From Coccinella septempunctata (taxonomy: Eukaryota > Arthropoda > Insecta > Coleoptera > Coccinellidae), in assembly GCF_907165205.1 (NCBI RefSeq), contig NC_058192.1, positions 11,718,001 to 11,782,000 on the forward strand: 64,000 nucleotides of DNA. The letters are read 5' to 3'. A program made the position numbers and the translations under genes. The notes under the pieces were generated by a model. The model did not search any database, was not told where the DNA came from, and saw nothing but the letters and a program-made list of their open reading frames with translations. Below, piece by piece: positions 33,182 to 46,453 of the stretch. Position 1 is the stretch's first letter, and each line of letters opens with the position of its first letter.

Positions 33182-34459
33182 TAAAGATGAGACTTGTCGT
33201 ACTAATAAATATCAATCAGTTTTTAAATATTTCCACAGGCTGTTCAGAAGGTAAGTCTTAAAATAAATGTTTTGTTCTACCCCGTATTTCAACGTACCCA
33301 TTCATCCTGTTTGTTATTCAGAGGAATTTTTCCCTCCGGTTTTTGAGTAGATCGTGAATTAATGCCAGTTTTAATCAATTCATTTTTATATTTAAATGTT
33401 TTGAGTAAAATAACCAAGTCAAATCACTATCTGAATTTTTGTTTCTTAAAAATGAAAAGTAGTCTTGAAAATATCGTAATTTCGGAGCTAAAAAGGCAAA
33501 TGCATTATACAGGAAGTTATTAATTTTACGTGTTGCCAGCCTAAACCTCTGTTCTTATCGCATACAAGTAATATAATGTATCAAATGTAATACCGCTTTC
33601 ATTTGGGTTTAAACGCTCATCAGGAAAGGACCAAACAACGGAAAATATACGAGTAGCACCCACTGAATCGCCTCAGGACATAAATCGCTTCATATAAAAA
33701 TTTATACCACCACTTAAAATTAATAGAACCCAATTATCCTCCTCTTTATTTGGATCTCTACATTCCGAGAGCGGGGCACTTATCAGAAGTAGCAAAAAGC
33801 CCCTGTTTTCGTTATAAATGGAAACAAAAAGGATCCTGGATTTCTTCTAGCGCGGATTTTCAGACGCGAGTAAGGAAGTTTCAGTTCCTTTCTGAAGTTT
33901 GAATCGTTTCGGATGGTTGGTAATTTGGATTGTTGGTGCAGTTGGCGTACCTGCATTCACGCTGGGTCATTATTAGAGAATCGTTTAATGTTTTTATTGG
34001 ACGAAGTTGAGTAGTTTTGTCGAGTAGTTGGGAATCCGAGTCAAGAGTTATGGTATTGTTTGTTTCATGATTTATTGCATGGCTTCAATTTCAATTATTG
34101 ATAATAATATTTATCTTGAGAATGTCATATTTTCTATCGAGTATGAGTTCTATCAGAACGTTAAGATGCAGTTAAAGTCCGCAAATATCTTGAAAGTTTC
34201 TGATGGAGCGGAATCTGAAAACATCGAATAAAAAAAGCGATTCTGAGATTTTTAGTTTAAGTGCAAATGAGTGTTGGCTAAGTAGGCTACCCTGAACACA
34301 AATGACATTTTGAAAACTCAAAAGTGGTCTCTTCATCTTCTTCTGATAGTTTTTTAGTCGATTTACACAGGCTGTTCGGAAAGTGAGTGTGCAAACTTAT
34401 ATGACAACTATAACCTATAACTCAACAAGATGAACCGAAATTCGACTAACAAATGTTTG
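33182..34459. other. Non-genic interval
   Basis: No gene supported. ACACAGGCTGTTCGGAAAG at 34367 and CCACAGGCTGTTCAGAAGG at 33234 are two direct copies of a foldback-like terminus without visible partners. Confidence 0.35.
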
Positions 34460-35121
34460 GTAAGTCATTTGACTTGTACAAATATTTTAACAGTGGATTA
34501 TTGAGGTAAAAAAAACCACTTTTTTACTTTACCATTTTTTCCGAATCGGCTGGGTTAAAAGATACAAGGCTATTGAAAAACCATAAAAAATGTTATTTTT
34601 AGTTCTATCTCACAAACGGTTTTATTGAATGAAATGAGTTTCGGCATACAGTTTTTCATTTATTTGATGAATCTTTCTCGAACACAAGGTATCACCCATA
34701 TCTTCTAGTTTTCTCATTATGACCATAACGTAGCATAAAAATACCAAAAATTTCAAGAACCCAACACTTGAATCTAAGTTGGACGCTATCTGATGAATAT
34801 TTGAACGTTTCGTAATAATTCTTCCATATTTTCTCGTATAATGCGCCGTTTTCGAGTAATTCAATGTTCAAAAATAAAGAATAATGGTGAAATTCCAAAA
34901 ATTGGGTAATTTGGCTGCATACAACTCTGTTTAAAAGATCCACAAATGTGTAGTGCCACAGATTGAGCTAGTTATTCTGAAGGTAATTTTGCTTTTCCAT
35001 GGGTGGCACAGCTCAATATGAAAACTTACTATATCTTGTATCATGGTATGGAAAAAAACTGTTTCTTCTGACCTCAGGAATCTACTGTTGAAATATCTGT
35101 ACGTGTCAAAGACTCAGCCCG
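34460..35121. mobile_element. Foldback element, family D, copy D1
   Basis: The left arm (GACTTGTACAAATATTTTAACAGT) and right arm (ACTGTTGAAATATCTGTACGTGTC) are inverted copies with decayed termini. The core shared with the other D copies includes GTTTTCTCATTATGACCATA (34712-34731) in inverse orientation relative to D2 and D3. The two minus-strand frames (34622-34943) are by-products. Confidence 0.75.
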
Positions 35122-37190
35122 TATGTACTGGTGTATTAAATTAGGTTTTTGCCTGATATGGCAACTGTAAGCAATACTGCTTCAGAGCGACAACGTAATG
35201 AACAAAATAATGATTGCATCTGGTGGTATCCGCAGACTTAAAAAAGGTTCCTTCTGTCACAAACACCTTGAAAGCAAAGAATAGAGCAAGAGCTCTATTC
35301 GACATTGTGTCAAAAAGGTTATCAATGAAAGTCTGAGTACTGTTTTGCCAAATGTTCGTCAAAGCATTGACGGGATCTTACAGATAATGTCTACGGTGGG
35401 TCCATTAAGCGGTGTGATGGCTGTGACAATGCAGACGGGGCATGTTCGATACAATTCTGGCTGGTGGAGGCAACAGGATAATCCATTCGGTTAATGCCAT
35501 GAAATTTTATGCCGAAAAGAGTTGTTGGCGCCATGAAATTTTCAATAAACCTTTGAGCCCGTTGTGACCACACGAAAATTGGTCTAATCCAGTCCTGGAA
35601 ACTGAATATCTCTGACCACATCTATTTTGAGATCCATGTGGTCATCCTGTACACCAAATTTCATGAATTTGTGATGATTCATTAATTTGTCAAATTTAGC
35701 ATTTTGAAAATATGAACCAAAACTGGAAATCGCCTGTAATAATTCAAGCGAACGGCATGTGGGGTAATTTTGGAGCGCCTGAGACCTATCACTGTATGAA
35801 GTATGTACAGTTCATCGGGATTCACCCTGTATATAATATATGAAATGCCGTTATTTTGCATCGAAATTTTTGGCGAAACTGCAGCTTATGCGCAAGACCA
35901 AATGGCGCAACTTCTGTTCTATCAGGAGGAGCATTTCAAATCTGCGGATACAGCCAGACCTTAGTATCGCGCTCTGCACGATGGAGAAAGGTCATGGCTG
36001 AATTTCCCCCAACTGAGCACGTGGCAAAAAATTTCCCGAGAATGTTGGTCGAGAAAGCCCCGCTGACGAAGGACCGGCCTCTGAAAATCTCACGTTATGA
36101 TCTTGTGAGGTGAAATTGAGACGGAAAAGTGCAGGTCAAGTGGTTGAATTAATGAGATGTGCGTTTGTTCGGGAATGTGGGAAAAAGTTTCAGTGGAGTT
36201 TTAAATTGGAAATTATTCACAAGGTTAGTTTTTCCGAGGGTTCCTCGGTTTACTTATGGATTCGGAAGTTTGTTATCGAGTTTGTTCTGTAAGCAGAACT
36301 TCTTTATCTGCGGACCAAAGGGAATTCGGGATAATTGGGAAAATGCTCGAAGTTTCTCATGGCTGGAAGCCGAAGAGAGGGGTTGAACTTTTTTATTCAT
36401 TTTGGAAATGTTAGTAGGCAGTTTATCAGCCATTTTCTTGCGCCTTTATTCCTAAACTCAATAATCGCTGAGTAGGTATGACTAAAACTGAGTAGGTATA
36501 ACTAAAACAGAAATTGAAGAATTGAAAAAAAAATTTTTTCGTCCAAAAAATTTCAGCACCATTTTATACCATGCCTCGAAAACCAACCACTGTTGGAAAA
36601 AATGACCAAGATCTTGATGTGCCAATTATTATGTCTGTATATGTTCTTCTTATAAATGTTTGTTATATTCGAAATATATTAGGTACTTTCATTTCCACAT
36701 TTGAAGCATCATCATACAAAATCAGCCAGAATAATTTAAAGTGGACTTTTTTAGGAAGGAAATATGTTATATATTTTTGGATAATCAACCAAAAAAAGTT
36801 AGAGTTTGTTTCTAGCAGGACCACTCATAAAACAACGTCAAACTCTTGCATTGGAACCACAACCTTTTAAATTGAAAAAAAAGGATAAGAGGTGCTGCGA
36901 TGTATTATGTAATTTCAATGGAAGCGTTTGTGAAATATGAAATTCGATTATTTGGATTAATGTACTCAACTTTATGAACCACAACATTTGGCTAAGCAGA
37001 AGCTATGTATTTTCTACCTGGATAACCAGATCTCAATCCTTTGTATTATTTTCTGTTGTTGGTTTCCAGTGAAAATTATTTTTGGCAGAATGTTTGGTGA
37101 AATATTTTAAATACGCGAGAATACTGTGAGTCAGAAATAGGACACAGAATATCTTGGAATTCGATGGAAAATTGGGTGTGTATTGAAGTA
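35122..37190. other. Non-genic interval with uncertain transposon debris
   Basis: Minus-strand frames at 35141-35362 and 35391-35621 look mildly protein-like but match nothing I can name. At 35815-35835 ATTCACCCTGTATA is a solo terminus of family C. A 19-bp tandem repeat (TGAGTAGGTAT.ACTAAAAC) occurs at 36470-36510. No gene is supported. Confidence 0.35.
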
Positions 37191-37796
37191 CAGGGTGGGC
37201 AAAATTCGTTGCCTACTGAGGGGATCTCGAGAACCATAGCAGCTAAAAGAAAACAGATGGCACATTCTTGATGTCTTTTTTCATGACTAATCCAAATCTG
37301 AAAACGGAATCGGCCTATCATTTTTAGATTTCGAGTTATAAACAAAAATTGCGATTTTGACGATTTCGAAAAGTTCTCATGCCTTTTTTGTTTTTGAAGT
37401 AACAGATCTGAAACCTTCTTAAACACTTTCATACGTAGAATCTACTGACAAAAGATTTTTTTCCAATTCAAAAATAACAAATTCAATAAAAATTCGCATT
37501 TAAAAAATGAAAGTTCACCTAACGTTTCGAAATGAAAAAATCGAGGAAAAAATATTTTGAGCTCGTCAGTGGATTCTACGTGCAAAAGTGCAATAAAGAA
37601 GGTTCAAGTTTCAGACTTGTTACTTCAAAGACAAAAAAGTTATGAGAACTTTACGAAATTGTCAAACTCAAAAACGAAGTATCGTAGGAGGCTGCCGTTT
37701 TAACCATTATTTGTTTCTCCGTGAATGAGTTCGGAAACGTGTCATCCGTTTTTTTCTAGCTGCTATAATTCTCGAGATCCGCTCACGAACACCCTT
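37191..37796. mobile_element. Foldback element, family A, copy A1
   Basis: It begins CAGGGTGGGCAAAATTCG after TA (37189-37190) and ends CGAACACCCTT before TA. The arms pair through GATCTCGAGAACCATAGCAGC / GCTGCTATAATTCTCGAGATC, and further in through GATCTGAAACCTTC / GAAGGTTCAAGTTTCAGA. Length is about 606 bp. No coding capacity. Confidence 0.87.
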
Positions 37797-38765
37797 TACA
37801 TTCTGGATTACCCTACTTGACACTTAGATTTTAGGGTTCTTTAATAACCATTTTTGCACCCAAAAATTTTCTGCTGGGAACATTCCTACTATGTTCTTTT
37901 TTCATTTCATTAATCTCAATTTTACATACGAAAGTTTCGATTCAACAAAGGAAAATCCATACCAAGAGTCCTTTCAATGAATTCTTGACTTGAAAATTTA
38001 TATTTTGAAAGGAATCTCCTATCAGATTATTGGGAGAACCTCGTTAGTTTCTGGGTTATTAACAGTATGACAAATTTAACGGTCTGAGTAATAATACATA
38101 AGAGGAAATTTCAATTTCATTTCGGAAATGAAAGGGTGAATGCTCCCACATCTACAGGATTATAAAGGCTTTCGAAATGCTGTATTGGTATTTCAAATTC
38201 ACCGAACCACATTCATGAAATTTTTCATATAACACGCACTACAAATACATGGCAAAGATCCTTTTCCTCGCACAATTTTCAGTGCCTACGCCCTATTGTC
38301 GTTTTCCAGCACAAAGGCTGGATACACAAACGCGTAGTTTTCATTTCGTTTTTCATCGTAGATGCACGGGAATTGTTTCCTGTACAAGCGCAAATGTTTG
38401 TTGGTAGTCTGCTTTCAAAGGTTGCATAGTTTGTCTCGAATTAGTGCTGTTTTCAACTTTCCTCCAACAGATTGACACTTTTCATGCTCTCTCTTCTGTA
38501 CCCGTATCTCATTGCGAAATAATTTTCGTTCGCACGTTATGAATGGATTCCAATCAGCCGCCACCCCTTGGAGCGGAATCAGAACTCGGGAAAGTTTTGA
38601 TGCTACAAAAAAGCTCCATTCACTCAGAAATAGAATAAATCCTAATAAAACTACACTGGCCAACAATTGGTAGGGATCACCTATAAGTTTCTCTTTATTC
38701 ATGGCTTTTATTGAGTTGTTTTAGGAAGAACTGGTATATTTTTAGTTTTTTTTTATCATATTCTA
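37797..38765. other. Non-genic interval
   Basis: No gene or repeat that I can support. The minus frame 38415-38702 has no recognisable content. Confidence 0.3.
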
Positions 38766-40007
38766 CGAGGATATATTGAAAAATTCTTAGCCTACTATAG
38801 AACCAAACAAAATTTCAATGTCAAAATATTTTATTAGTCAACATATTCTCATTTTAATTGGATACGTTCATTACAGCGAACCTGCAACGTCTCTAGACCT
38901 TTAAAAAAAAATGTTTCTTCTTGCTCTGCAAACCAGACCTCCACAGCTTTTATTACCTCCTCCTTGAAAGGAAATTTACGACCTTTTAAACTTTTTTCCA
39001 GTTGAGGAAAGAGATGATAGTCAGATGGAGCCAAATCTGATGAATAAGGGGGGTGTTCTATAATTCTATAGTAATTCGAACCCTAAATCACGGATTTTTT
39101 TCATGGCACCATGAGATTTGTGTATAGGCGCGTTGTCCTGCAAAAACAAAACACCTTTCTACCGTAGAGTGATCAGTAATGTCGAATAGTAATCTCCAGT
39201 TATTGTTCTACCCTTATCAAAAAAATTAATCATGATTACTCCATGACAATCCCAAAAAACTGAAGCAAGAACTTTTCCAGCAGATTTTTGGACACGAACC
39301 TTCTTAGGTCTTGGAGAACGAGAGTGTCACTATTCCATCGATTGTTGCTTTGTTTCTGGATCGTATAAATGTATCCAAGTCTCATCCATAGTAACAATTC
39401 GGTTTGAGAAGTCTACATCATTTTTATAGAACACAGATCAAACGCGATGCTTCTACCCTTGCACGCTTTTGGTCAACATTCTAACATTTGGGGATCCATT
39501 TTGCAGCAATTTTTCTCATGTTCTAATTGACGTGAACCATAAGATGAACGAGATCGTATGAAATATTCAGTGCTTCAGATATCCGTTTTAGTCCAATTCG
39601 ACGGTCTGATAAAATCATGTCATGTACTGCATCGATGTTTTCGGGGACTGACACAGAAACTGGCCTTCCCGATCATCTTCAATGGAAAATCTACCTCTTT
39701 TGAAGCTTGCGTACGAAGGACATTGATCATCAAGGGTATTAAACATATCTTCGTAAATCTGCTTACCTCTTAACCCTTTTAAATACATGTAGGTACTTGA
39801 TGATGGCTCGATACTCCAATTTTTCGATTTTCACAATTTCGGTGGACATCTGCTTTCTTTTAATTTATTGCGTAACACTGGTTTACTATTTTGACCTCAA
39901 ACTTCACACTGACACTTCTAATGAGTTATTGTTAATTACTTTGGTCAGGCAATATTTCTTTTATGCATGGAACTGGTCTAGGCTAACTAGATATCAACAC
40001 CTCCTCG
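38766..40007 (-). mobile_element. Mariner copy C, decayed
   Basis: The left terminus CGAGGATATATTGAAAAATTC follows TA (38764-38765). The right end, TCAACACCTCCTCG, has drifted and its flanking TA is lost (AA). Minus-strand remnants include the C-terminal stretch LEKSLKGRKFPFKEEV and APSDYHLFPQ (third catalytic Asp) at 38849-39034. Across 39100-39850 the transposase is present but shattered by small indels, including a short duplicated TTCTATAG at 39056. Confidence 0.9.
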
Positions 40008-41149
40008 AATTTTACTTTATCAAGCTCTTACCCTCTTAAATCGATTAATAGTAGTAGGCTGCAGATTTTGCATAAAAAGCATCTGGTATTTTCAGAAAAA
40101 CCTTGAAATTTCCTGTTAGAACGTCAAAAACACAAAAAATTTGTTATACTTAATTCATTAATTCGATATTATCATCATACAATACTATTATTTGGAAGCT
40201 GAAACATAGCTGGTCTGTCAAATTCCCTGCGTAAATTTCGTTAATATCCTGTTATGTAAAAATTTTGTTGGTTCTATCTCAGGTTCTCTATAATACAGCT
40301 ATCTCCCATCAACCCTCTATCTGGAAAGCGAAGAATAATGCACCCATAGCCAAAAACCCTATGTTCTGGATTTATGGATTAATTTTCGACACCCCCAGTG
40401 AGAAACCGTTAAAGGGCTCCCCTAAGTGCAGACTGCTGAGAACGAGATTACCAGAATTTATTTCGAGATTTCCATACTACGAGTGGAGTAAATCGCGTTA
40501 GTTTAGAAGACGAAATTGAAAGAGGAATCACGAAAAGAATATGCGGTTTTAGCGCCCACATAGGTTGGGCTTGAGGAATAGAAGCAGAGGAGGTTGGCTT
40601 GAAGGCGAAACCAGAAAAATGTCCCAGTTGGGAATGACAGTATTCCTTGTTGAATCGCCGTGTTTTTTATAGTAGGAATGGGATAATTTTGTCAGAAAAA
40701 ATACGTTCGTGATTATTCGAAAAATCTAACCCTTATAGAGGAAGCCGAAGTGAGCTTCTACCCTTATTCATAGTTGAAATGATATAAAATGACAAACATT
40801 GTTTAGTGAGCGACAAATTGGATCAAATAATTCAGTAGGAGTCTGAATTAGGCAATTAATTGAAGGCATCCGACATAGAACATTTCAAATAGTTCAATAA
40901 TTCCTCTTTGAAGAATTCATCTCACCCCCGTAAATATACCAGATTCAGCTAGGAATTCTGAATTATTCATTGTTCAAGCCTAATTTATATCCTAGTGAGT
41001 GAAAATTTTTTGCTCCTCTGTTTATGTTTTACAGAAAACTGATCATATGATTTCTGGCCAATTTCAGGCATCTACTTCCTATTTTACGTATAACCGTTTA
41101 AGAAAAAAGTGTCCTGCTAGCTCAGTATGTGAGTCGACTAATCTTTGTA
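40008..41149. other. Non-genic interval
   Basis: No supported gene; the plus frame 40265-40501 has no recognisable domain. Confidence 0.3.
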
Positions 41150-41698
41150 CAGGGTGGGCAAAATTCTTTGTCTACTGAAGGGATCCCAAGAACTATAAGA
41201 GCTAGAAGAAAACGAGTGGCACATTTCCGAGCTCTTTTTAAGAGAAAAAAGATAGGTGAAAACCGTAGCCTCCTATGAGTTATCAGCAGAAAATTTGATT
41301 TTAACGATTTCGAAAAAGTTCTCATATTTTTTTTGTCTTTGAAGTTACAGATCTGAAACTTGAATCTTCTGCATCAGGAACTTTTTTACGTAAAATCCAG
41401 TGACGATCTCAACATATTTTTTAATTTCGAATCATTAGGTGAATTTGTTATTTTTGAATTGGGAAAAATCTTTTGTTAGTTGATTCCACGGATAAAAGTG
41501 CCTAAGAAGGTTCAAGTTTCAGATCTGTAACAAAAAAGTTGTTATGAGAACTTTTCGAAATCGAAGAATAGTAGGAGCCTATGGCTTTCACCATTCCTTG
41601 TTTCTCTGCAGAAGAGCTCGGAAATGTGTCATCCGTTTTTTTCTAGCTCTTACAGTTCTCGAGGTCCCCACAGTAGACAACGAATTTTGACTATCCTG
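41150..41698. mobile_element. Foldback element, family A, copy A2
   Basis: It begins CAGGGTGGGCAAAATTC after TA (41148-41149) and ends TTTTGACTATCCTG before TA (41699-41700). The arms share AGCTAGAAGAAAACG / CGTTTTTTTCTAGCTC and TTACAGATCTGAAACTTGAA / TTCAAGTTTCAGATCTGTAA. About 549 bp. Confidence 0.87.
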
Positions 41699-44136
41699 TA
41701 CAATTCGCTGCTCCTATTAAGGTGCTCATTTGCGCATTACAATCAAAGTCGCATAAGATTTCGAGAGTAAGTAGGATCCTTATCAAAAGTCGTCCAGAAT
41801 GTAGATAAACATCTCGAAGTCTTCCACAAACTATTTCAATCGAAACCAAAACAGCGTTCCAAAGCAGACGTTGCACGATTCGAAGATTATTCAAAGACTT
41901 TCTATGGGTAGACACAGTCAGAAACCGATCTTGTGCATGAAAGCTAGATCTTGGGAGTCCACTTTCCCTAGATTTTTGTATTATCACCCCTAAATAAAAT
42001 TATTCCAAGTAGTTAATTAAAAACCTCAGTAAATGTAAATTAAAACAATTTTTTCAACATAATTTGTAATAGGTATTCAGAATGAACAGCCTCTAGTTTG
42101 AAAAAGAAAATTCATATTCTGAGTGATAAAAATTATATGGAAAAAATTGTTTCAATTTAAATTTACCGATATTTACTATTGATTACTTGAAATAATTTCA
42201 ATTAGGGGTAATAAGGCAATAATCTAGGATTAATATTGGCGAAAATCGGCAATTTTAGGTAATTTCATAAAATTCTCTTATCATTTTGGAAACGGTACCT
42301 TTTCGCTGAACTATACTCGTAATGTTGGTGTCATTCGATAGTATTTGGTCTACTCTATCGTGCTTTGACGTTTGATTCACTGTGAGTTTTGGGATACCCT
42401 ATATTTGGACTCTAATAAGTTTCATGGAGCTCAGTATAACCGACTTAAATCACTCGGTCCAGAAACAAGGAAACATGGGGATAATTGAGCACCTAGTTTC
42501 TCCCAAAGATCACATCATGTCTTTTACCCCAATGGAAAAAACTTGGGTAAAATTGTTTTGTTATTCCCCCCTGACAATTATGCGGGACATATACGTCCCA
42601 GACCCTTACACACCCTCTTATACAGCGCCAGAATCCCATATTATCATGTCATCCCCCACGAGAGGCATTCGAAGAACGCACATATAAAAAATTCGAGTGG
42701 AAATTAAAATCAGTCGCTGCTGCACACGCTCCCCTGGATATTTTCCTATCCTTTCAACTTTTCACCCAGCCAGAACACTAGTTACAACCCGGTCGGTCTC
42801 GGATGCGGGACTTTTCACATAATACGCCACGCGTATGATTATCCGGAAAAATAACTGCGTGTGCCGGGAAATTCGCCTTTTGAGTGCCAGGTCACTGCCG
42901 TCTTTGCAAGACGGGGAGGATTTTCCGTGCCGGGCCACTCGACGTATTCATCAGGACTTATTTCAAAAGGCCCTGAAAACTGAAAAGGTTATTTCATGAA
43001 CCTTCCAATTATACCAGCAAGTGGATTAGGCATTCATTAACCTCGTTCGGTTGTGGAAGAAAGGCTACGCCGGCTGGATTCCGTCGGGGAAAATCCGAGG
43101 TTTTTCCACGACGTAGACGTGTGCTTATGGGGCGAAATATACGTTATTTCTGGCTGCTACGAAGGGGGAGAATTCCGAGGGGATGCAAGTTCTCTGACCA
43201 CGTATAACTCGGGAATTTTTATCGGAAATTGTTTCGGTAAGGGCTTAGGGGCAATTTCGTACCTGTTGGCGAAGGATGTTAGAGATGCCCGAAAGGGTAA
43301 ATAGATTTTAACTTAATATTTTAAAAGGAATTTCATGGTATGAAGGAGCTCGGAGCTCATTTAGTAGGAGATAATATTGTATCAAGAAATCTATAATATT
43401 ATTTTTTATCTTATCTTGGGAAGTACTTATCTATCGAAAAATAATAATAATTATTCAAAAAAAAAAGACAAAAGACTGACATAGCTTTGCCTCTCTTTGA
43501 CTTGTACTAAGTGTTAACTAAGCTCTGGAGGACCCATTCTTGTATGAGCTTATTATATAAGTATATATTCTTTTGATACAGAGCATTACAATCTTTGACA
43601 GCAAACAATAATTATAGCATGTGTATGAAATACAGTTTTAGCAGAGGTTAGCGTTAACGGGGTACAATACAAATTGGTGTATGGTACAAGAGCTTAGGGA
43701 AAAACCTCAGTAAGAAAACCCTTTCTACCCGTGAGTAGGTATAGTGGATTGTAATTGTTCACGAAATAAGCTGAAATATTCCATATTCAAAGGCATCTCG
43801 CACTGCAAAAAATGATCCTTCCTTAAACAGAAAGGAAAATCCAGAAAGTCTTCTCTAAGATACCAGAATTTTTTATCTGAAATAGAGAGAAAACAAAAGC
43901 AGAAAGAGGTAAAATAATAAAATTAGATTCAATATGTCAGATTGACCTAAAATTGACAACCCAATTCAGAAAAGATTTGGAAACTGCATGTATAGCTCTA
44001 AAACCATCCTGAAATTTAAAAATCGGACAATGATTAACCAGATGATTTGAAGTTTCTTCTGGTTCCCCGCATTCATAAATGGAATGTTCTTACTGTTACT
44101 GGGCATTCTACTCAAACTTCACCGTTCACCCTGTAT
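41699..44136. other. Non-genic interval; CG-rich patch near 42720-43260
   Basis: Open frames at 41691-41987 (minus), 42382-42687 and 43053-43304 (plus) have no recognised domain. The segment 42720-43260 is visibly richer in CG than its surroundings and may be regulatory or an old gene remnant; I cannot tell. Confidence 0.35.
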
Positions 44137-44988
44137 GCCCTGTGGTCATTTGAAAACGAAACTAGAGCCATTTATGGTCGAATTGACCACATTAGTTGAA
44201 AACGCAGAGACAGATCAATTATCTTTGGTGGGGGCACTTTTTGACGTATAATTCATTAGTGAAATAGCCACCCTTGTATAGGGCCGCTCTCACCCTCAAA
44301 TTTTGAATAGGGAAGGTAAGTTGTGTAATATCTCATATCAAAGCTTATGACGTCAGCTTTCTATTTTTGTACTTTTTTCGGAAATCGGATTGAATTCGAC
44401 TAATTAATGGATGTTCATAATATTACATGAGAATATGTGAATTTTTAATAGGAAGGATTGGCCATGTGATACATCATTTGAGAGGTCGACACTTCAACTT
44501 TTCATAATTTGCAGCTTTTTGTATAATTGAATCGAATTTTAATAATTAATGGTTGTTCATCATATATGAATATTTCCCTAATCGTGATCTTGCATGAATC
44601 TTTCCTCAAAGATGACATATTTTTCTATTTTGTTTATTATTTCGTTTTTTGACTTACTTGAATCAACAAACATGTGTTTGCGGAAAAGTTAAAAAGTACT
44701 TAAATCAGGAAAATCAAAAGGAAGTTCAGTTTGAAACAGATACCATTAATTTCATTGAACTATTTTTTACATTGAAAAGCTGAAGTAATGAGCTTACAAA
44801 TCATTTATCACATGACTGATTTTTCCCTATTGAAAATGCAAGATGCCCAACACGCTTAGGGGGTGGCTATTTCACTTCTAAAAGACGATTTCTAAGAACC
44901 CATAGTTTCAAAATGAAAAACTAATTACAATTATAAGAAAATATCCAGGTCTTACCACGAATAAGAAAATATCATGTAATATTATGTA

Positions 44989-45604
44989 CAGGGTGGCAAA
45001 ATTTGTTTTCTACTGCAGGGATCTCGAGAACTGTGAGAGCTAGAAGAAAACGGATGATACATTTTCTAGCTCTCTTTCAGGGAAACAAAGAATGGTGAAA
45101 ACTGTAGCCTCCTACGATCCTTAGTTTTTGAGTTATTAGCAAAAAATAAGATTTTGACGATTTAGAAAAATTCTCATAACTTTTTTGTCTTTGAAATTGC
45201 AGATCTGAAACTTAAACCTTCTACATTCACTCTTTTACGTATAATCCACTGACGAGCTCAAAATATTTTTTTATTTTGCATCATTACGAGAAATTTCGTT
45301 TTTTTGTATCTAATTTGTTATTTTTGAATTGAAAAAAATCTAATGTCAGTACATTCTATGTATAAAAGTGCCTTAGAAGGTTCAAGTTTCAGATCCGTTA
45401 ATTCAAAGATAAAAAAGTTATGAGAAATTCTCGATATGGTCAAAATCTCAATTTTTGCTAATAACTCAAAAACTAAGAATCGTAGGAGGCTACGGTTTTC
45501 ACCATTCTCTGTTTCTCTGAAAAAAATTTAAGAAATGTCTCCTTTTTTTTAGCTCTTGAAGTTCTCGAGATCCCCTCAGTTGACAACGAAGTTTGCCCAC
45601 CCTT
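44989..45604. mobile_element. Foldback element, family A, copy A3 (inside family G)
   Basis: It begins CAGGGTGGCAAAATTTG after TA (44987-44988) and ends GTTTGCCCACCCTT before TA. The arms pair through GATCTCGAGAACTGTGAGAGC / CTCTTGAAGTTCTCGAGATC. They also carry AACCTTCTACATTCAC / TTCAAGTTTCAGATCC-type inner pairs, as in A1 and A2. Confidence 0.86.
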
Positions 45605-45646
45605 TACATATATAAATTGAAGTACAAAAACAGAAAGCTGACGTCA

Positions 45647-46253
45647 TATCCTTTCATTCATTCATTCATTCATTCATTCATTCATTCATTTTGCTATATC
45701 CCGTTGCCGGGAATGAATCTAAAAAAGACGAAAAAAGGGAAAAAAGAAAAAGGAAAAAAAAAATGAATAAAAAGGAGGTGCGAACAGACTTATCATTTTT
45801 CAGGGCTAATTGCGACTGTGTGCTCTCTGTGACTGTAGAGACCCAACCGTGACCTACATATCCTACCACACTCCGGGCATGGATAGTCACCAACCAGATC
45901 TGGCCGCCGCTGTATCCTTCTCAAGTCTCCATTATAACTGTGTACCAAAGACCTCCACTGTGACCTGTCTAACGCTAGTTGTTCCCAGTTATGATTGGCA
46001 TTAACTGATTTTAGGGATTGATGTAGTGTATCCTTAAACCGCTTATACTGGCCTCCTGGTTTCCGGGCTCCCTCAGTGAATTCGCCATATAGAGCTATTT
46101 TGGGGAGTCTTGTGTCTTGCATCCTCAGAATGTGGCCGCTCCATCTGAGTCGGGCCTTCGTTACTTGAGTCTCAATTGTTGTACAACTCGCGAGCTGCAA
46201 GACTTCTGCATTCGAGACTTTGTGGAACCATCTGATGTGCATTATCCTTTCAT
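45647..46253 (-). mobile_element. LINE 3' fragment with zinc-finger tail and TTCA microsatellite end
   Basis: The insertion (about 45658-46242) is bounded by the 11-bp repeat TATCCTTTCAT at 45647-45657 and 46243-46253. The minus-strand frame encodes the C-terminal end of a LINE ORF2: ARLRWSGHILRMQDTRLPKI, then GGQYKRFKDTLHQSLK and CPECGRICRSRLGLYSHREH, a Cys2-His2-type finger followed by the stop. Instead of poly(A), the 3' end is about ten repeats of ATGA/TCAT (45652-45691) after CAACGGGATATAGCAAAATG. The family is non-LTR; the exact clade (CR1- or RTE-like) is uncertain. It landed in the right arm of foldback G. Confidence 0.85.
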
Positions 46254-46453
46254 ATGAGGTATCACACGACCTAACTTCACTATTCAAAATTTGGGGGTGG
46301 GAGCCGCCCCGTTCAGGGGGTGACTATTTCACAAATCAGTTATACGTCAAGTAGTGTCCCCCTACAAACAAAATTCGACCTTTCTCGGCGTTTTAAACGA
46401 ATGTGGCCAATTCGTCTGTAAACGATTCTGTTTCGTTTTCAAAGGCCAGCCTG

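Larger units (their letters stand above)
44137..46453. mobile_element. Foldback element, family G, carrying two nested insertions
   Basis: The left arm (44140-44370) and the split right arm (45620-45657 plus 46253-46453) pair through TTTGAAAACGAAAC, GACGTATAA, CAAATTTTGAATAG and TATGACGTCAGCTTTCT. The outer ends are near GCCCTGTGGTCATTTG and CAAAGGCCAGCCTGTAT, variants of the CAGGGTG terminus. Between the arms lie foldback A3 (44989-45604), and within the right arm a LINE fragment (45658-46242). Confidence 0.78.

Noticed and set aside
35391..35621. Possible transposase fragment on the minus strand
   Set aside because: No catalytic motif could be placed; the resemblance is too vague.
43053..43304. 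83-residue plus-strand frame in a CG-rich patch
   Set aside because: No domain, no conserved motif and no flanking splice signals in a consistent frame.
45793..46287. Treating the full minus frame as a gene starting MNSEVRSCD
   Set aside because: The first dozen codons are foldback G sequence beyond the LINE target duplication; only the rest is LINE ORF2.
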